Of a DNA stretch of 43,583 nt, positions 23,957 through 32,948 are shown piece by piece. The DNA is from Massilia frigida. Lineage in GTDB: Bacteria > Pseudomonadota > Gammaproteobacteria > Burkholderiales > Burkholderiaceae_D. Both the position numbers and the translations under genes were made by a program. The stretch lies in the NCBI RefSeq assembly GCF_011682175.1, contig NZ_WHJG01000053.1, forward strand, positions 1 to 43,583, in the 5' to 3' direction. Every line of letters begins with the position of its first letter. Positions within the stretch are counted from its first letter, which is position 1. Below the pieces are notes generated by a model, which was not told where the DNA came from, did no database searches, and worked only from the letters and a program-made list of their open reading frames with translations.

Positions 23957-24766
23957 TCAGAACGAGTGGCGCATGCCGATATTGAGGGCCGACCAGCCTT
24001 TGCCGCCGTCGGGCGCCGTCGTGGCCATGTAGCCCGGGCCGGTACGGTGCTTGACCAGCGAAAAGGCGGTATAGAAATCGGTACTGCGCGAAACCTTATA
24101 GGTGGCGCCGAAAGCGAGCATGTCCACATCGCGGTTGGCGCGGTCGCGGTCGTTCTTGCGCACGAACGACACCAGATAGGTCATGGCGCGCATCGGCACG
24201 GCAACGCCCACCAGGATGTCGCGGCTATCGGTCGAGGGCGTGCTGGCCATGGCGGCGCCGTACGGGTTATCCGGATTCCACAAGGGCGAAGCCCCCCAGC
24301 CACGGTTGGCGCTGTAGGCGGCATAGGCCTTCATATTGCCCAGGTCGACATTGGCGGCGACGATGGAATTCTTCGCATCCATGCGGTTGCCGAGCGCGGT
24401 TGCCGGTGCCACCTTGGCGACGCTCTTGTTCTGGTGCGCCAGGCGCAGGGTGACCGGGCCGCCTGAGATACCGACCGACAAGCCCCAGGCGCGGCTGTTC
24501 TGGCGGTCGCGTTCAAAATTACTGAGGGCAAAGCGGCGTGGTTCGGTGACGTCCTGCAAGCCCATGCGTTTGCCGGGATAGCCGAACACCTTGGTGGCGG
24601 TCTCGGGCGTGCCCGAGTCGAACAGATCGCTGACATCGACCAGCGCCAGTCCATGCTTCGCTTCCGACGGTGTCAGGGCGGCCCGGTACACGGAAGTATG
24701 TGTTTGGGCATTCGCACCCGCCGCGCAGGCGCACAAGGCAACAACGGCAAAAGAAGATGGTTTCAT
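23957..24766 (-). CDS. Shortened Gram-negative porin (Burkholderiales type)
   Basis: The product has a signal peptide (MKPSSFAVVALCACAAG, then ANAQ) and ends with the porin-like strand ALNIGMRHSF with terminal Phe. Middle strands such as RAWGLSVGISGGPVTLRLAHQ and TYKVSRSTDFYTAFSLVKH fit general porins of the family. At 269 residues it is some 80-100 residues shorter than usual, and the N-terminal ~80 mature residues do not show the normal first strands (SSVTLYGxxD). It is either a deleted, perhaps non-functional barrel or a small specialised one. It converges on the c-di-GMP gene. Confidence 0.72.
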   Translation of the reverse strand: MKPSSFAVVALCACAAGANAQTHTSVYRAALTPSEAKHGLALVDVSDLFDSGTPETATKVFGYPGKRMGLQDVTEPRRFALSNFERDRQNSRAWGLSVGISGGPVTLRLAHQNKSVAKVAPATALGNRMDAKNSIVAANVDLGNMKAYAAYSANRGWGASPLWNPDNPYGAAMASTPSTDSRDILVGVAVPMRAMTYLVSFVRKNDRDRANRDVDMLAFGATYKVSRSTDFYTAFSLVKHRTGPGYMATTAPDGGKGWSALNIGMRHSF

Positions 24767-24892
24767 GATGGAACTCCGTACAATGAATTCTACGCTAGTT
24801 ACGTTATCCTCCAACCGGTATTTTTGTTCTGTCCGTTACCCCACATAGCAAGCTATCATCGTCGGCATTTGATTGATTCCCGGCCTGACAGG

Positions 24893-25309
24893 ATGACCAC
24901 AGTGAGTAACAGCAGCAGCAAAACCTTCCGTTATCCCAAGATGCCAGGCACCTTGCGCGCCGATGTGCTGGCGGTCTTGCTGGCATCGGACGACATGACC
25001 GGTATTGAGAGTATTTTCGACCAAAGAAAGCAAAGCTTGAGCACGGTAATCCGGGCGCTGATCCGAAAGTACGGCTGGCCGATCGAGCGGCGCGACTTTC
25101 CGACCAACACAGCCGATGGCCGGGCTGGCTGGGCCTCGGTGTATTGCCTGCCGCAAGAGGTGATCGACGCCGCCCTGGCCGGCGCCGGGCGCGACTGGCT
25201 GGACGGGGTACGGGCGGCCCGCGCGGCGCGCCGGCGCCGTCCGCTGCGCTCGCCGGGGTCCGCCAAAGGCAAAATAGTTGCCGAGGCAGAGGAGCACGAG
25301 GGCGAATGA
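24893..25309 (+). CDS. Helix-turn-helix domain protein
   Basis: The 138-residue protein contains ADVLAVLLASDDMTGIESIF and LSTVIRALIRKYGWPIERRD, followed by GWASVYCLPQEVIDAAL. This layout matches small winged-helix proteins often found near phage genes, where a first helix pair and a GWPIERR wing recur. The C-terminal 35 residues are basic and low-complexity. DNA binding is likely; the target is unknown. The ATG at 24893 follows an AGG and a GTG three codons later is an alternative. A phosphatase gene follows 58 bp on. Confidence 0.6.
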   Translation: MTTVSNSSSKTFRYPKMPGTLRADVLAVLLASDDMTGIESIFDQRKQSLSTVIRALIRKYGWPIERRDFPTNTADGRAGWASVYCLPQEVIDAALAGAGRDWLDGVRAARAARRRRPLRSPGSAKGKIVAEAEEHEGE

Positions 25310-25367
25310 GGACCGCCTGCAACGCTGGCGGCGGCTTACGTCAACGCGACGAACAATCAAGGGTGAT

Positions 25368-25865
25368 ATGGGTCCGGAGATTTACAAGGTGGCCGACATT
25401 GGGCGCGGGTACCTGGCCGTGATGGCAAAGCCGGTGGCCGGCGAATGGATAGACGACGAGTTTGCCGGGATCGCCAGGTATGGCATTACCGCCATGGTTT
25501 CCCTGCTGGAGCGGCACGAGATACACGAACTCGGCCTGGTCAATGCGCCGGCGCTGTGCGCGTCGAACGGCATCGTCTTCACGCATTTCCCGATTGCCGA
25601 CCGGGGCTTGCCGGGCGTGCCGGGCGTGTTTGCACTGGTGCAAGCGCTCGGTCGCCGCATCGAGGATGGTGAACATATCGTCATTCATTGTCGGGCAGGC
25701 ATCGGACGCACCGGATTGATGGCCGCGGCGGTGCTGGTAAGGCACGGCTGGACGCCCGAGGCCGCGTTCAGGCAGGTGTCGGCGGCGCGGGGCGTACAGG
25801 TGCCGGATACCCCTGAACAGCTTGCCTGGGTAGGAACGCACCAGAAGCGCTTGCTCACGGCCTGA
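25368..25865 (+). CDS. Dual-specificity/tyrosine protein phosphatase-like protein
   Basis: The 165-residue protein has the PTP loop HCRAGIGRTG with nucleophile Cys108 and Arg114, and a candidate general acid Asp78 in FPIADRGLP. The small size and the HCxAGxGRT loop resemble cyclin-dependent-kinase-inhibitor-like and archaeal dual-specificity phosphatases. It would hydrolyse phosphotyrosine, phosphoserine or a soluble phosphate ester through a cysteine intermediate in the cytoplasm. AAGGGTG lies 5 bases before the ATG. Confidence 0.85.
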   Translation: MGPEIYKVADIGRGYLAVMAKPVAGEWIDDEFAGIARYGITAMVSLLERHEIHELGLVNAPALCASNGIVFTHFPIADRGLPGVPGVFALVQALGRRIEDGEHIVIHCRAGIGRTGLMAAAVLVRHGWTPEAAFRQVSAARGVQVPDTPEQLAWVGTHQKRLLTA

Positions 25866-25958
25866 GTGGTTCGCCGTCCTTGCAAGCCGACCGTGACTTT
25901 CCACGGGAGCGCCCAGCCCACGCGGGAACCAAGCGGCGTGCCGGTGCCAGGCGACAGG

Positions 25959-27476
25959 CTACGTCACCACCTGCGCGCGGCATGGAACGCCGCCCGTGAC
26001 GGACAAACGCAATGGAACGGCATGGTCCGCATAGCCGTCCGGCCGCACCACAAGCGCCGCCACGCCTTCCAGTTCCGCCTCCCTCCCCGGCACCGATGCC
26101 GTCACTAAATTCACCCAGGCGCCGTCCAGCGCAGGCTGATAATGTCCCTGCACGCCGCCATCGAGCTGCAACACCAGCCAGCGCCCGCCCGCCAGATGCT
26201 GGTACAGCGACGACGCCGCCCCATCGGCATGCCTCAGTGGCCAATCGGGCAACCTGCGGCCGGTCCAGCGCGCGCACGCGTCCCCGCCCGGCGCCCCGGA
26301 AAGCAGCGCAGCCGGATAGCGGATGCCGAAACCCGACAACTCGTGCGCCAGCGTCGCATTGAGTTCCGCCCCCTTCATCAGCTCGCTGAGCGTGGCGCGC
26401 AGGGCTTGCCCTGCCGGGCCGAAAGAATCCATCATCAGCGCACTCTGGGCCAGCGTATTGCGGTACAGCGCCGCTCCCACCGGATGGCGTTCGCCTTCAT
26501 AACTATCGAGCAGCACGGCATCCGCCCTGCCGCGCAGCACGCCAGCGAGCTTCCAGCCCAGGTTCATGGCATCTTGCATGCCCACATTCATCCCCTGCCC
26601 GCCAGCCGGCAAATGGATGTGGGCCGCATCGCCCGCCAAAAATATCCGCCCTTTACGATAAGACTGCGCCAGGCAGGTTTGGTTCGAAAAACGTGACAGC
26701 CATGCCGGCGAATGCATGCCGAAATCCTCCCCCGCCACGCGCCGCGTCGCTGCCGACAGTTCCTGCAGGGTGAGCGGAACCTCCAGCGCTACCTCGATCT
26801 CCTGCGCATCGACCACGATCACCCGGTACAGCTCGCCGCCGAGCGGCACCACCATCAGGCCGCCCGCCGGGTTACCCAGACTGATCGCCCGGCCCGGCGG
26901 GGGCGTGAGCAGACGGACATCCCCCAGCATGGCCGTTTTGGTCGGCGCCACGCCATCGAAGGCGATGCCGGCCTGCCGCCGCACCAGGCTGCGCGCGCCA
27001 TCCGCACCGGCCAGATAAGGCGCCGCCAGCCTGAACGGCTCCCCGGCCCGGGTGCCGCTGACCCATACGCCATCCTCATCCTGCCCGCTTGCCTCGACCG
27101 TCGCCCCGCGCCGCAAGTCCACGCCCAGTTCGCCGGCCCAGGCTTCGAGCAACTGCTCCGTCACGCTCTGGGGAATGAACAGGGTGAAGGGATACGTGCT
27201 GTCGCAGGCGCTGAAATCGAGCCGGGTCGGCAGTCCGGCAAAATGGCCGCTGGGAATGGGCATGCCGCGCGCCAGGAAGCGCCCGGCCACGCCGCGCAGC
27301 GCCAGCATTTCCAGCGTGCGTCCGTGCATGGTCAGTGCGCGCGATTGCGGCACCGTCTCCGTCCGCCGTTCGAGCACCGTCACCCGCACGCCGGCCAGCG
27401 CCAGTTCACACGCCAGCAACAGCCCGACCGGGCCGGCGCCAACCACGATTACCTCTGCATTGCTTGTCATCGTCAT
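25959..27476 (-). CDS. FAD-dependent aromatic-type monooxygenase (PheA/TfdB-like)
   Basis: From the ATG at 27476 the ~505-residue protein begins with the dinucleotide fold VIVVGAGPVGLLLACELA and has the second FAD motif GDAAHIHLPAGGQGMNVGMQD. A shared segment YLAGADGARSLVRRQAG contains the GADGxxS element of group A flavoprotein hydroxylases. The C-terminal ~120 residues fit the thioredoxin-like domain of phenol and polyketide hydroxylases. It inserts oxygen into an aromatic or drug-like substrate using NAD(P)H. Alternative ATGs lie at 27488 (inside an operator) and 27470. The divergent TetR regulator and paired operators argue for induction by the substrate, as in drug-inactivating oxygenases. 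Confidence 0.85.
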   Translation of the reverse strand: MTMTSNAEVIVVGAGPVGLLLACELALAGVRVTVLERRTETVPQSRALTMHGRTLEMLALRGVAGRFLARGMPIPSGHFAGLPTRLDFSACDSTYPFTLFIPQSVTEQLLEAWAGELGVDLRRGATVEASGQDEDGVWVSGTRAGEPFRLAAPYLAGADGARSLVRRQAGIAFDGVAPTKTAMLGDVRLLTPPPGRAISLGNPAGGLMVVPLGGELYRVIVVDAQEIEVALEVPLTLQELSAATRRVAGEDFGMHSPAWLSRFSNQTCLAQSYRKGRIFLAGDAAHIHLPAGGQGMNVGMQDAMNLGWKLAGVLRGRADAVLLDSYEGERHPVGAALYRNTLAQSALMMDSFGPAGQALRATLSELMKGAELNATLAHELSGFGIRYPAALLSGAPGGDACARWTGRRLPDWPLRHADGAASSLYQHLAGGRWLVLQLDGGVQGHYQPALDGAWVNLVTASVPGREAELEGVAALVVRPDGYADHAVPLRLSVTGGVPCRAQVVT

Positions 27477-27481
27477 ATAAG

Positions 27482-27494
27482 CTAACATTGTTAG
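27482..27494. promoter_or_regulatory. TetR-type operator 1
   Basis: CTAACATTGTTAG is a perfect inverted repeat CTAAC-N3-GTTAG. It lies at the 5' end of the monooxygenase gene; the earliest possible start codon of that gene is inside it. Confidence 0.75.
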
Positions 27495-27512
27495 GGAGCT
27501 GCAAAGGTAAGC

Positions 27513-27525
27513 CTAACGCCGTTAG
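27513..27525. promoter_or_regulatory. TetR-type operator 2
   Basis: CTAACGCCGTTAG repeats the same CTAAC-N3-GTTAG arms with its centre 31 bp from operator 1, about three helical turns, and 25 bp before the tetR-like ATG. Two identical-arm sites in a divergent tetR intergenic region are the expected control layout. Confidence 0.75.
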
Positions 27526-27549
27526 ATTGTCAACAAAAAGAGGAAAACA

Positions 27550-28188
27550 ATGGGAATTTCGCGCGCGGCGGTGATCGCCACGGCATTGGGCTTGCTCGAT
27601 GAAGTCGGCCTGGAAGGATTGACCATGCGCCGGCTGGCCGACGCCCTCGACATCAAGGCCGCATCGCTCTACTGGCACTTTGCCAACAAGCAGGTGTTGA
27701 TGGACGGCATGGCCGACGCCCTGATGGCGGAGGTGGCGCAGGCAGTGGCGCCGGCCTCATGGCGCGACGCGGCCGGCGCCACGGCGCGGGCGGTGCGCGC
27801 CGCCCTGCTCGCCCGGCGCGACGGCGCGCGCGTGTTCGCCGGCACCTATGTGGTCACCGACAACGTACTGCGCGTGGCCGAGTCGATGATCGGCCCGCTG
27901 CGTACGGCTGGCGCCAGCACCCGCATGGCGGGCTGGGGCGCGTTTTCCATCCTGTACTACGTGCTCGGGTTTGTGATGGAGGAACAGGGCCTGGACCCGG
28001 CCGCCGCCGCCCCCATCGATGCGGCCAGCCGGCGCGCTCCGTTCGAGGAACTGGCCGCGCAACGCTATCCGCACGTGCTGGCCGCCATGGACGATCTGTT
28101 CGACATGGATTTCGAGGCCCGCTTCGAGGCCGGGTTGGACCTGATCCTCACCGGCCTCGACGTCAAGATCAAGGCCGGCGCCGGCTAG
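27550..28188 (+). CDS. TetR-family repressor (TetR C-terminal type)
   Basis: The 212-residue protein starts with a helix-turn-helix ([20 protein letters not shown] then LYWHFANK) and continues with a helical ligand-binding domain whose sequence ([29 protein letters not shown]) resembles the tetracycline-repressor C-terminal family. AGAGGAAAA precedes the ATG. It is divergent from the FAD monooxygenase and probably represses both genes until an aromatic or polyketide ligand binds (inference). Its TAG stop overlaps the stop of the convergent MCP gene in CTAG. Confidence 0.88.
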   Translation: MGISRAAVIATALGLLDEVGLEGLTMRRLADALDIKAASLYWHFANKQVLMDGMADALMAEVAQAVAPASWRDAAGATARAVRAALLARRDGARVFAGTYVVTDNVLRVAESMIGPLRTAGASTRMAGWGAFSILYYVLGFVMEEQGLDPAAAAPIDAASRRAPFEELAAQRYPHVLAAMDDLFDMDFEARFEAGLDLILTGLDVKIKAGAG

Positions 28189-29888
28189 AACTGTTCCCAC
28201 TCATCGGCCTGGACCGACGGCTTGACGCTCCGGGCCGCGGCTTTGGCCGGGGCCTTGGCTGGCGCCTTGGCGACCACCCTGGCACGCGCTGGCGCGGCAA
28301 CGGCACTGCGCGCCGGCGTGCGCGGCGGCGCGCCGTGCGCATCGTCGCCATGCAGCTTGAACACGCTAACCGCCTCGGCCAGTTGCACTGCCTGCCCCTG
28401 CATGCTCGCGGCGGCGGCGGCAGCCTCCTCGACCAGGGCTGCGTTTTGTTGGGTGGCATTGTCCATCGCCACGATGGCCACATTCACCTGCCCGATCCCG
28501 GCGCTCTGCTCGGCGCTGGCGGCGGCGATTTCGCCCATGATGTCAGCCACCTGGCGCACCGACGCCATGATCTGCGCCATCGTTTCGCCGGCCTGGTTGA
28601 CCAGCGCGCTGCCATTGTCGACCTTGCCTACCGAATCGTCGATCAGCGCCTTGATCTCCTTGGCGGCGCTGGCCGAGCGCTGCGCCAGGTTACGCACTTC
28701 CGACGCCACCACCGCGAAGCCGCGCCCCTGCTCGCCCGCGCGCGCCGCTTCGACCGCGGCATTGAGCGCCAGGATGTTGGTCTGGAAAGCGATAGCGTCG
28801 ATCACGCTGATGATATCGACGATCTTGCCGGAACTTTCCTTGATCGCGCCCATCGTTTCGACCACTTCGCTGACCACGCGGCCACCCTTGTTGGCGTGCT
28901 CGGCGGCGGAAACCACGAGTGTGTTGGCCTGGCGCGCATTGTCGGCGTTCTGGCTGACGATGGATGTCAGTTCTTCCATCGACGACGCGGTTTCTTCCAG
29001 GCTGGCGGCCTGGTTTTCGGTGCGCGACGCCAAGTCCATATTGCCGGCGGCGATTTCGGACGAGGCGGTCGTGATCGTATCGGTGCTGCTGCGCACGGCG
29101 CCGACGGTGCGGGTCAGGCCCTCCACCATGTCCTTCAAGGCCGTCAGCAGGCGCCCGGTTTCATCCTGGCGGGTGACCTCGATGCGGCTGGTCAGGTCGC
29201 CGCGCGCGACCGTTTCGGCCAGGGTCACCGCTTCGCCGATGGGCACGGTCACGGAACGGGTGATCAGGAAGCCGGCCACGGCCGAGATCGCGCTGGCCAG
29301 CGCCAGCAGCATCAACATCATCAGCGCCGCCGAGCTGGACGCGTCCGCCGCGTCCTTGCCGTCGCGCGCCATCAGCCCGGTCTGGTATTTGAGCACGGCA
29401 TCGAGCCGGCCGAAGTACGCGTTCTGTATCGGAATGACTTCCTTGAACAGGAACTGGATGGCCGCGTCGCGCTCGCCCGCTTCGAAGCGCTTGACCGCTT
29501 GCGAGCGCAGCTGGAAATAGGCGTCGAAGGCCTTGGCCTGATCCTGGAATAGTTGTTTCGCTTCGTCGGCGCCCATCATCGCGCCCAGCTTGGCGGATGC
29601 CTCGGCGCCGGTGCGGTCGGCATCGAGCATGCCGCTCATCAAAGCCTTGGACTGGGCCGGATCGGGCGCCAGCATGGCGTTGCGCAGCGACTGGGCGCCG
29701 CGGTTGGCGTAGCTGCGCATGACATTGGTCAGTTCGACCTGGACGTAGCGGTCGTTGACGATATGGTCGGTCAGGGAACTGGTGTAGCGGATGCGGCTGA
29801 TGCCGAACAGGGACATCACCAGCAAGATGCAAATCGTCAAGCCAAACCCAATTGCCAGACGCGCACCAATTTTCAGATGAGAAAACAT
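28185..29888 (-). CDS. Methyl-accepting chemotaxis protein
   Basis: The ~567-residue protein has an N-terminal membrane helix ([20 protein letters not shown]), a periplasmic four-helix-bundle sensor (~35-185), a second helix near 190-212, a HAMP domain and the highly conserved signalling hairpin with [21 protein letters not shown] basic Ala/Pro/Lys-rich tether ends in EWEQF, like the C-terminal pentapeptide that docks CheR/CheB. The ATG at 29888 follows GGGGGA; a GTG one codon earlier is possible. The promoter region carries a Fur-like box. It converges on the tetR-like gene with overlapping stops. Confidence 0.93.
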   Translation of the reverse strand: MFSHLKIGARLAIGFGLTICILLVMSLFGISRIRYTSSLTDHIVNDRYVQVELTNVMRSYANRGAQSLRNAMLAPDPAQSKALMSGMLDADRTGAEASAKLGAMMGADEAKQLFQDQAKAFDAYFQLRSQAVKRFEAGERDAAIQFLFKEVIPIQNAYFGRLDAVLKYQTGLMARDGKDAADASSSAALMMLMLLALASAISAVAGFLITRSVTVPIGEAVTLAETVARGDLTSRIEVTRQDETGRLLTALKDMVEGLTRTVGAVRSSTDTITTASSEIAAGNMDLASRTENQAASLEETASSMEELTSIVSQNADNARQANTLVVSAAEHANKGGRVVSEVVETMGAIKESSGKIVDIISVIDAIAFQTNILALNAAVEAARAGEQGRGFAVVASEVRNLAQRSASAAKEIKALIDDSVGKVDNGSALVNQAGETMAQIMASVRQVADIMGEIAAASAEQSAGIGQVNVAIVAMDNATQQNAALVEEAAAAAASMQGQAVQLAEAVSVFKLHGDDAHGAPPRTPARSAVAAPARARVVAKAPAKAPAKAAARSVKPSVQADEWEQF

Positions 29889-29927
29889 CACGACAATCCC
29901 CCTTGACAGCGTTCACATGGGCTAAGC

Positions 29928-29940
29928 AATGAGAATCATT
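29928..29940. promoter_or_regulatory. Putative Fur box in the MCP promoter
   Basis: AATGAGAATCATT matches the core of the Fur consensus (AATGATAATCATT) with one mismatch. On the minus strand a TACAAT -10 (29943-29938) overlaps it and a TTGACT -35 lies at 29968-29963, with a long 19-bp spacer. Iron-loaded Fur would block this promoter. Confidence 0.55.
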
Positions 29941-30000
29941 GTAAGCCTGCTTCATGTAACGCAGTCAAAGGGTGTTGTTAAGCGGAACAGCCGCCCCGGT

Positions 30001-31779
30001 TTAGCGCTGGGCCGGCACGAACTCTTGCAGCACGGCCTGGCGCAGCAGCGTCGGCGGCACCAGCCCCTGCGCCAGCACGAAGTCGTTGAAAGCCTGGCGG
30101 TTGAACTTCTTGCGCAGGGCGACCTCGGCTGCCTGGCGCGTTTCCATCAAGCGCTGGTAACCGTAGAAATACGAGGTTGCCTGGCCCGGCGCGCGGAAGG
30201 TGTAGCGCTGCACTTCCTGGGTCGCCATGCCTTCCGACAGCCCCACCTCATCCATCAGGAAGGCCTTGACGCCTTCCGGCGTGATCTCGCCCAGGTTGAC
30301 CATCGGATCGAGGAAGGCGCGGGCGGCGCGGTGCATGCGGGCTTGCAGCGCGAACAACTGGCCGTCGAGCGGCTCGTAGGGCTGCATTTCCGCTTCCGCG
30401 TACAAGGCCCATCCTTCGACGTTGACGCTGTTGAATGCAAATACCGCGCGCGCGGTCGAGACGCCGGTTTCGATCATCTTGGCAAATTGCAGCTCGTGCC
30501 CGGGGCGCGCTTCGTGCGCCGTCAGCGTCCAGGTTGCCGCTTCGTGGGTGAAGTCGTCGAAGGCCAGCGTTTTGCCTTTGGCGTCGGGCGGCATGCCGGC
30601 GGTCAGCACGAATTCGCCATATTCGCCGGTGTTGCCGATCAGGCGCGGCGGGTTCATGTGCGGGGCCGGCTGCGCCGCGCTCTCGGCGGTGCTGGCCATG
30701 CGGATGACCGCCTTGCGCTCCGGCAGCGACACGATATTCTGCGCGCGCACGGCCGCTTCGATCTGGTTCAGGCGGTCGGCGTACAAGGGCATGACCTGCT
30801 CGGGCGCCACCTGCTGCTTTTTCAGCTCGGCCATCACGGCGCGGTAATCGGGATTGGCCAGCTTGCGCTCGCGCGCGATCAGGCCGGCGGTGATATTCAT
30901 CTGGTTGCGGATTTCGGCGAACGATGTCAGCGCCTTGGCGATCAATTCCTGCGGACTGATATCGACCCCGAACTGGCGCAGGTTATTCGCATAGACCTCG
31001 GCCGGCAAACGATGGTCGCTGCGCGCGCGCGGCAGGATCTGCTTTTTCACGTGCTCGTTGTAGGCCGTCAGCTGCGTTTCCAGCGCGGCGAAACTCGGTT
31101 CCCAGCCTTTCAGCTCGCTCTTGCTCAGCAAATCCTTGATGCCCTTGATCAGGGTCGGGCTATCGTTGATCGCCTGCTCCACTTCATCCTTGAAAGGGCC
31201 GACCAGGTTCTTGTTCGCTTTCAGGCGCTCCTGCAAGCGTTCGACCGCCAGTTCGGTGGCCGGGCGATATCCCTTGGCGAGGCCGGCGTATTTCTGCAGC
31301 CGGACCAGCAGCGTCTTCTGGCGCTCCTTGGGAATGCGCGGATCGAGCGTCTGGCGCACCACGCCGAACAATTGGTCGGCCAGATTATCGAACGGCACAA
31401 AATACTTGCGGTCCAGGGCGGTCCCGCGCATCTGGTCCTCGGCGCTGCCGATCAGGATATCGATATCCTGGCGGATTTTGACGTCGGTTTCGGCTTTGCG
31501 GCGCTTTTGCAGTTCCGCGATGACGGCGCGGGTATCTTTATTGGTCAATTCGAAGCGGTCGCGCGACAGGTCGGTGATCTCCTCGTCGTAACCGTCGACA
31601 CCCAGGCCGCTGGCGCCTTCGGGTGAATATTTGGCCATCACGTTGAGCACAAGCTTGGCGTTGGTATTACTTTTGGTAACCCACTCCGGTTCGGCCGCAG
31701 AAACAGTGGCGCACAGCGACAGCATGGCCAGGGCGACGGCGGCGCGGATAGTACGGATGGTGGTGTGAGGCTTCGGCAT
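30001..31779 (-). CDS. DUF885 family secreted putative metallopeptidase
   Basis: The 592-residue protein has a signal peptide (TIRTIRAAVALAMLSLCATV, then SAA) and the DUF885 hallmark TAHEARPGHELQF, a HExxPGH variant of a zinc site, followed by VEGWALYAE, where Glu is a likely third ligand. Helical segments rich in Lys/Gln precede it, as in the family. Members are proposed carboxypeptidases or dipeptidases of the periplasm, with few proven substrates. The start at 31779 follows AAGGAG; an upstream frame extension lacks a signal peptide. Confidence 0.88.
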   Translation of the reverse strand: MPKPHTTIRTIRAAVALAMLSLCATVSAAEPEWVTKSNTNAKLVLNVMAKYSPEGASGLGVDGYDEEITDLSRDRFELTNKDTRAVIAELQKRRKAETDVKIRQDIDILIGSAEDQMRGTALDRKYFVPFDNLADQLFGVVRQTLDPRIPKERQKTLLVRLQKYAGLAKGYRPATELAVERLQERLKANKNLVGPFKDEVEQAINDSPTLIKGIKDLLSKSELKGWEPSFAALETQLTAYNEHVKKQILPRARSDHRLPAEVYANNLRQFGVDISPQELIAKALTSFAEIRNQMNITAGLIARERKLANPDYRAVMAELKKQQVAPEQVMPLYADRLNQIEAAVRAQNIVSLPERKAVIRMASTAESAAQPAPHMNPPRLIGNTGEYGEFVLTAGMPPDAKGKTLAFDDFTHEAATWTLTAHEARPGHELQFAKMIETGVSTARAVFAFNSVNVEGWALYAEAEMQPYEPLDGQLFALQARMHRAARAFLDPMVNLGEITPEGVKAFLMDEVGLSEGMATQEVQRYTFRAPGQATSYFYGYQRLMETRQAAEVALRKKFNRQAFNDFVLAQGLVPPTLLRQAVLQEFVPAQR

Positions 31780-31926
31780 GACGCTCCTTGATTTATACAT
31801 ATGCGGCCTGACCGGGAACCGGCCGGATGCGCGGACCACTGTTTTACCAGATACCGGCCGATTGATCAAAGCTTGCATGTCAGCCTGCGGCCATCGAACC
31901 GGCAGGCTGTGGCAGCGGCGGAAAAT

Positions 31927-32769
31927 TTACAGCCGCCCGAACACCTGCTCGAATGCGGCGAACGTCCCGCGGTCTTTACGATCGAGCACCGCGAACGTCA
32001 CGTGGCGGAATGCATTCTTGTAGCGCGGGTTATACAGCAACTGGGCGGCGAACCAGCCCGCCATTTCCTCAGGCAGATTGCCGAACACGCCGCAGCCCCA
32101 GGCCCCGAGAATCACATCCTGATGACCGTGATGCAGGGCCAGCGCCAGCAGCATGTCGATTCGCTGCAGCATGCGCGGCGCCACATCCTGCATCCGCTCC
32201 GGCTCATTGCGGGAAAGCGCACCCCGGTTGACGGCCGGCGCGGTCACGATGGAGACGACATACGGCGCATCGAGCAAGGCATACGCATCGTCGCGAAAAA
32301 CCGGCACCTTGGGCGAATAGATCATGTCGTCGTTGTAGATGCAGGACTTGAGCGCGCGATTGGCCTCGTACATCGCGTTCATCTGCACGATGCAGGGATA
32401 CAGGCCGGACGATTTGGCCAGGTTTTCTTCCTGCGCCTCGGCGCCGCCCAGAAAGCCGCCGCCGGGGTTTTTCGCGGAGGCGAAATTGAGACACAGCGGA
32501 TTCTCGCGCCCTTCAGCAACGCCGCGCCGGGCTGCGGCCAGGGTCGATTCATTGCGCACTTCAAAGCGCGTGAGCGCCGCTTCGCCCGACACCGGCGCCG
32601 CGCTCAGTTGCGCCAGCTGCTCGGATGAATAATGAAGGGATTGCGCTTTGGCGAACGCCAGGGCCTCGGCAATGGACACGGTTTCGCCGTGCGCATTTTC
32701 ATAGTTCCCCCGCTCCAGCACGGCCAGGGTTTCTTGCGCAACGGCTGCGCGATAATGTCGATTATTCAT
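31927..32769 (-). CDS. Microbial PARG-like poly(ADP-ribose)/ADP-ribose glycohydrolase (TIGR02452/DUF2263)
   Basis: The 280-residue protein carries the macrodomain PARG signature GGG-X7-QEE: Gly103-105 and Gln113-Glu114-Glu115 in SAKNPGGGFLGGAEAQEE. Further family blocks are CIYNDDMIYSPKVPVFR and LGAWGCGVFGN. Enzymes of this family cleave the ribose-ribose bond of poly(ADP-ribose) or release ADP-ribose using the second Glu. AAAAGGA precedes the ATG. It is divergent from an NrtR-type regulator across a region with two 21-bp palindromes, and near an ADP-ribosylglycohydrolase, so ADP-ribose turnover is the common theme. Confidence 0.87.
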   Translation of the reverse strand: MNNRHYRAAVAQETLAVLERGNYENAHGETVSIAEALAFAKAQSLHYSSEQLAQLSAAPVSGEAALTRFEVRNESTLAAARRGVAEGRENPLCLNFASAKNPGGGFLGGAEAQEENLAKSSGLYPCIVQMNAMYEANRALKSCIYNDDMIYSPKVPVFRDDAYALLDAPYVVSIVTAPAVNRGALSRNEPERMQDVAPRMLQRIDMLLALALHHGHQDVILGAWGCGVFGNLPEEMAGWFAAQLLYNPRYKNAFRHVTFAVLDRKDRGTFAAFEQVFGRL

Positions 32770-32859
32770 TGGTGTTCCTTTTTCTTTTTATGATGGTCAT
32801 TACGTAAAACACGCACGGCGGCAGCGTTGCACCGGCCGCGCTTCTGCATCATAAATCAC

Positions 32860-32880
32860 TTAGTTGGAATGCGCAACTAA
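32860..32880. promoter_or_regulatory. NrtR-type operator 1 (21-bp palindrome)
   Basis: Arms TTAGTTG and CAACTAA are perfect inverted repeats separated by 7 bp (gaatgcg). NrtR proteins are known to bind 21-bp palindromes. Confidence 0.75.
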
Positions 32881-32881
32881 C

Positions 32882-32902
32882 TTAGTTTGTATTTTCAACT
32901 AA
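32882..32902. promoter_or_regulatory. NrtR-type operator 2 (21-bp palindrome)
   Basis: Arms TTAGTTT and CAACTAA with a 7-bp spacer (gtatttt), centred 22 bp (two turns) from operator 1. It overlaps the -35 region of a promoter with an extended -10 (TGGTAAAAT, 32914-32922) facing the nrtR-like gene. Confidence 0.72.
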
Positions 32903-32948
32903 GGGGTGGAAAGTGGTAAAATCCGCGCTCGCCACAACGAGGAAAACA

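Noticed and set aside
28222-29520. Long plus-strand open frame opposite the MCP
   Set aside because: Ala/Ser/Thr-rich shadow of the conserved MCP signalling domain.
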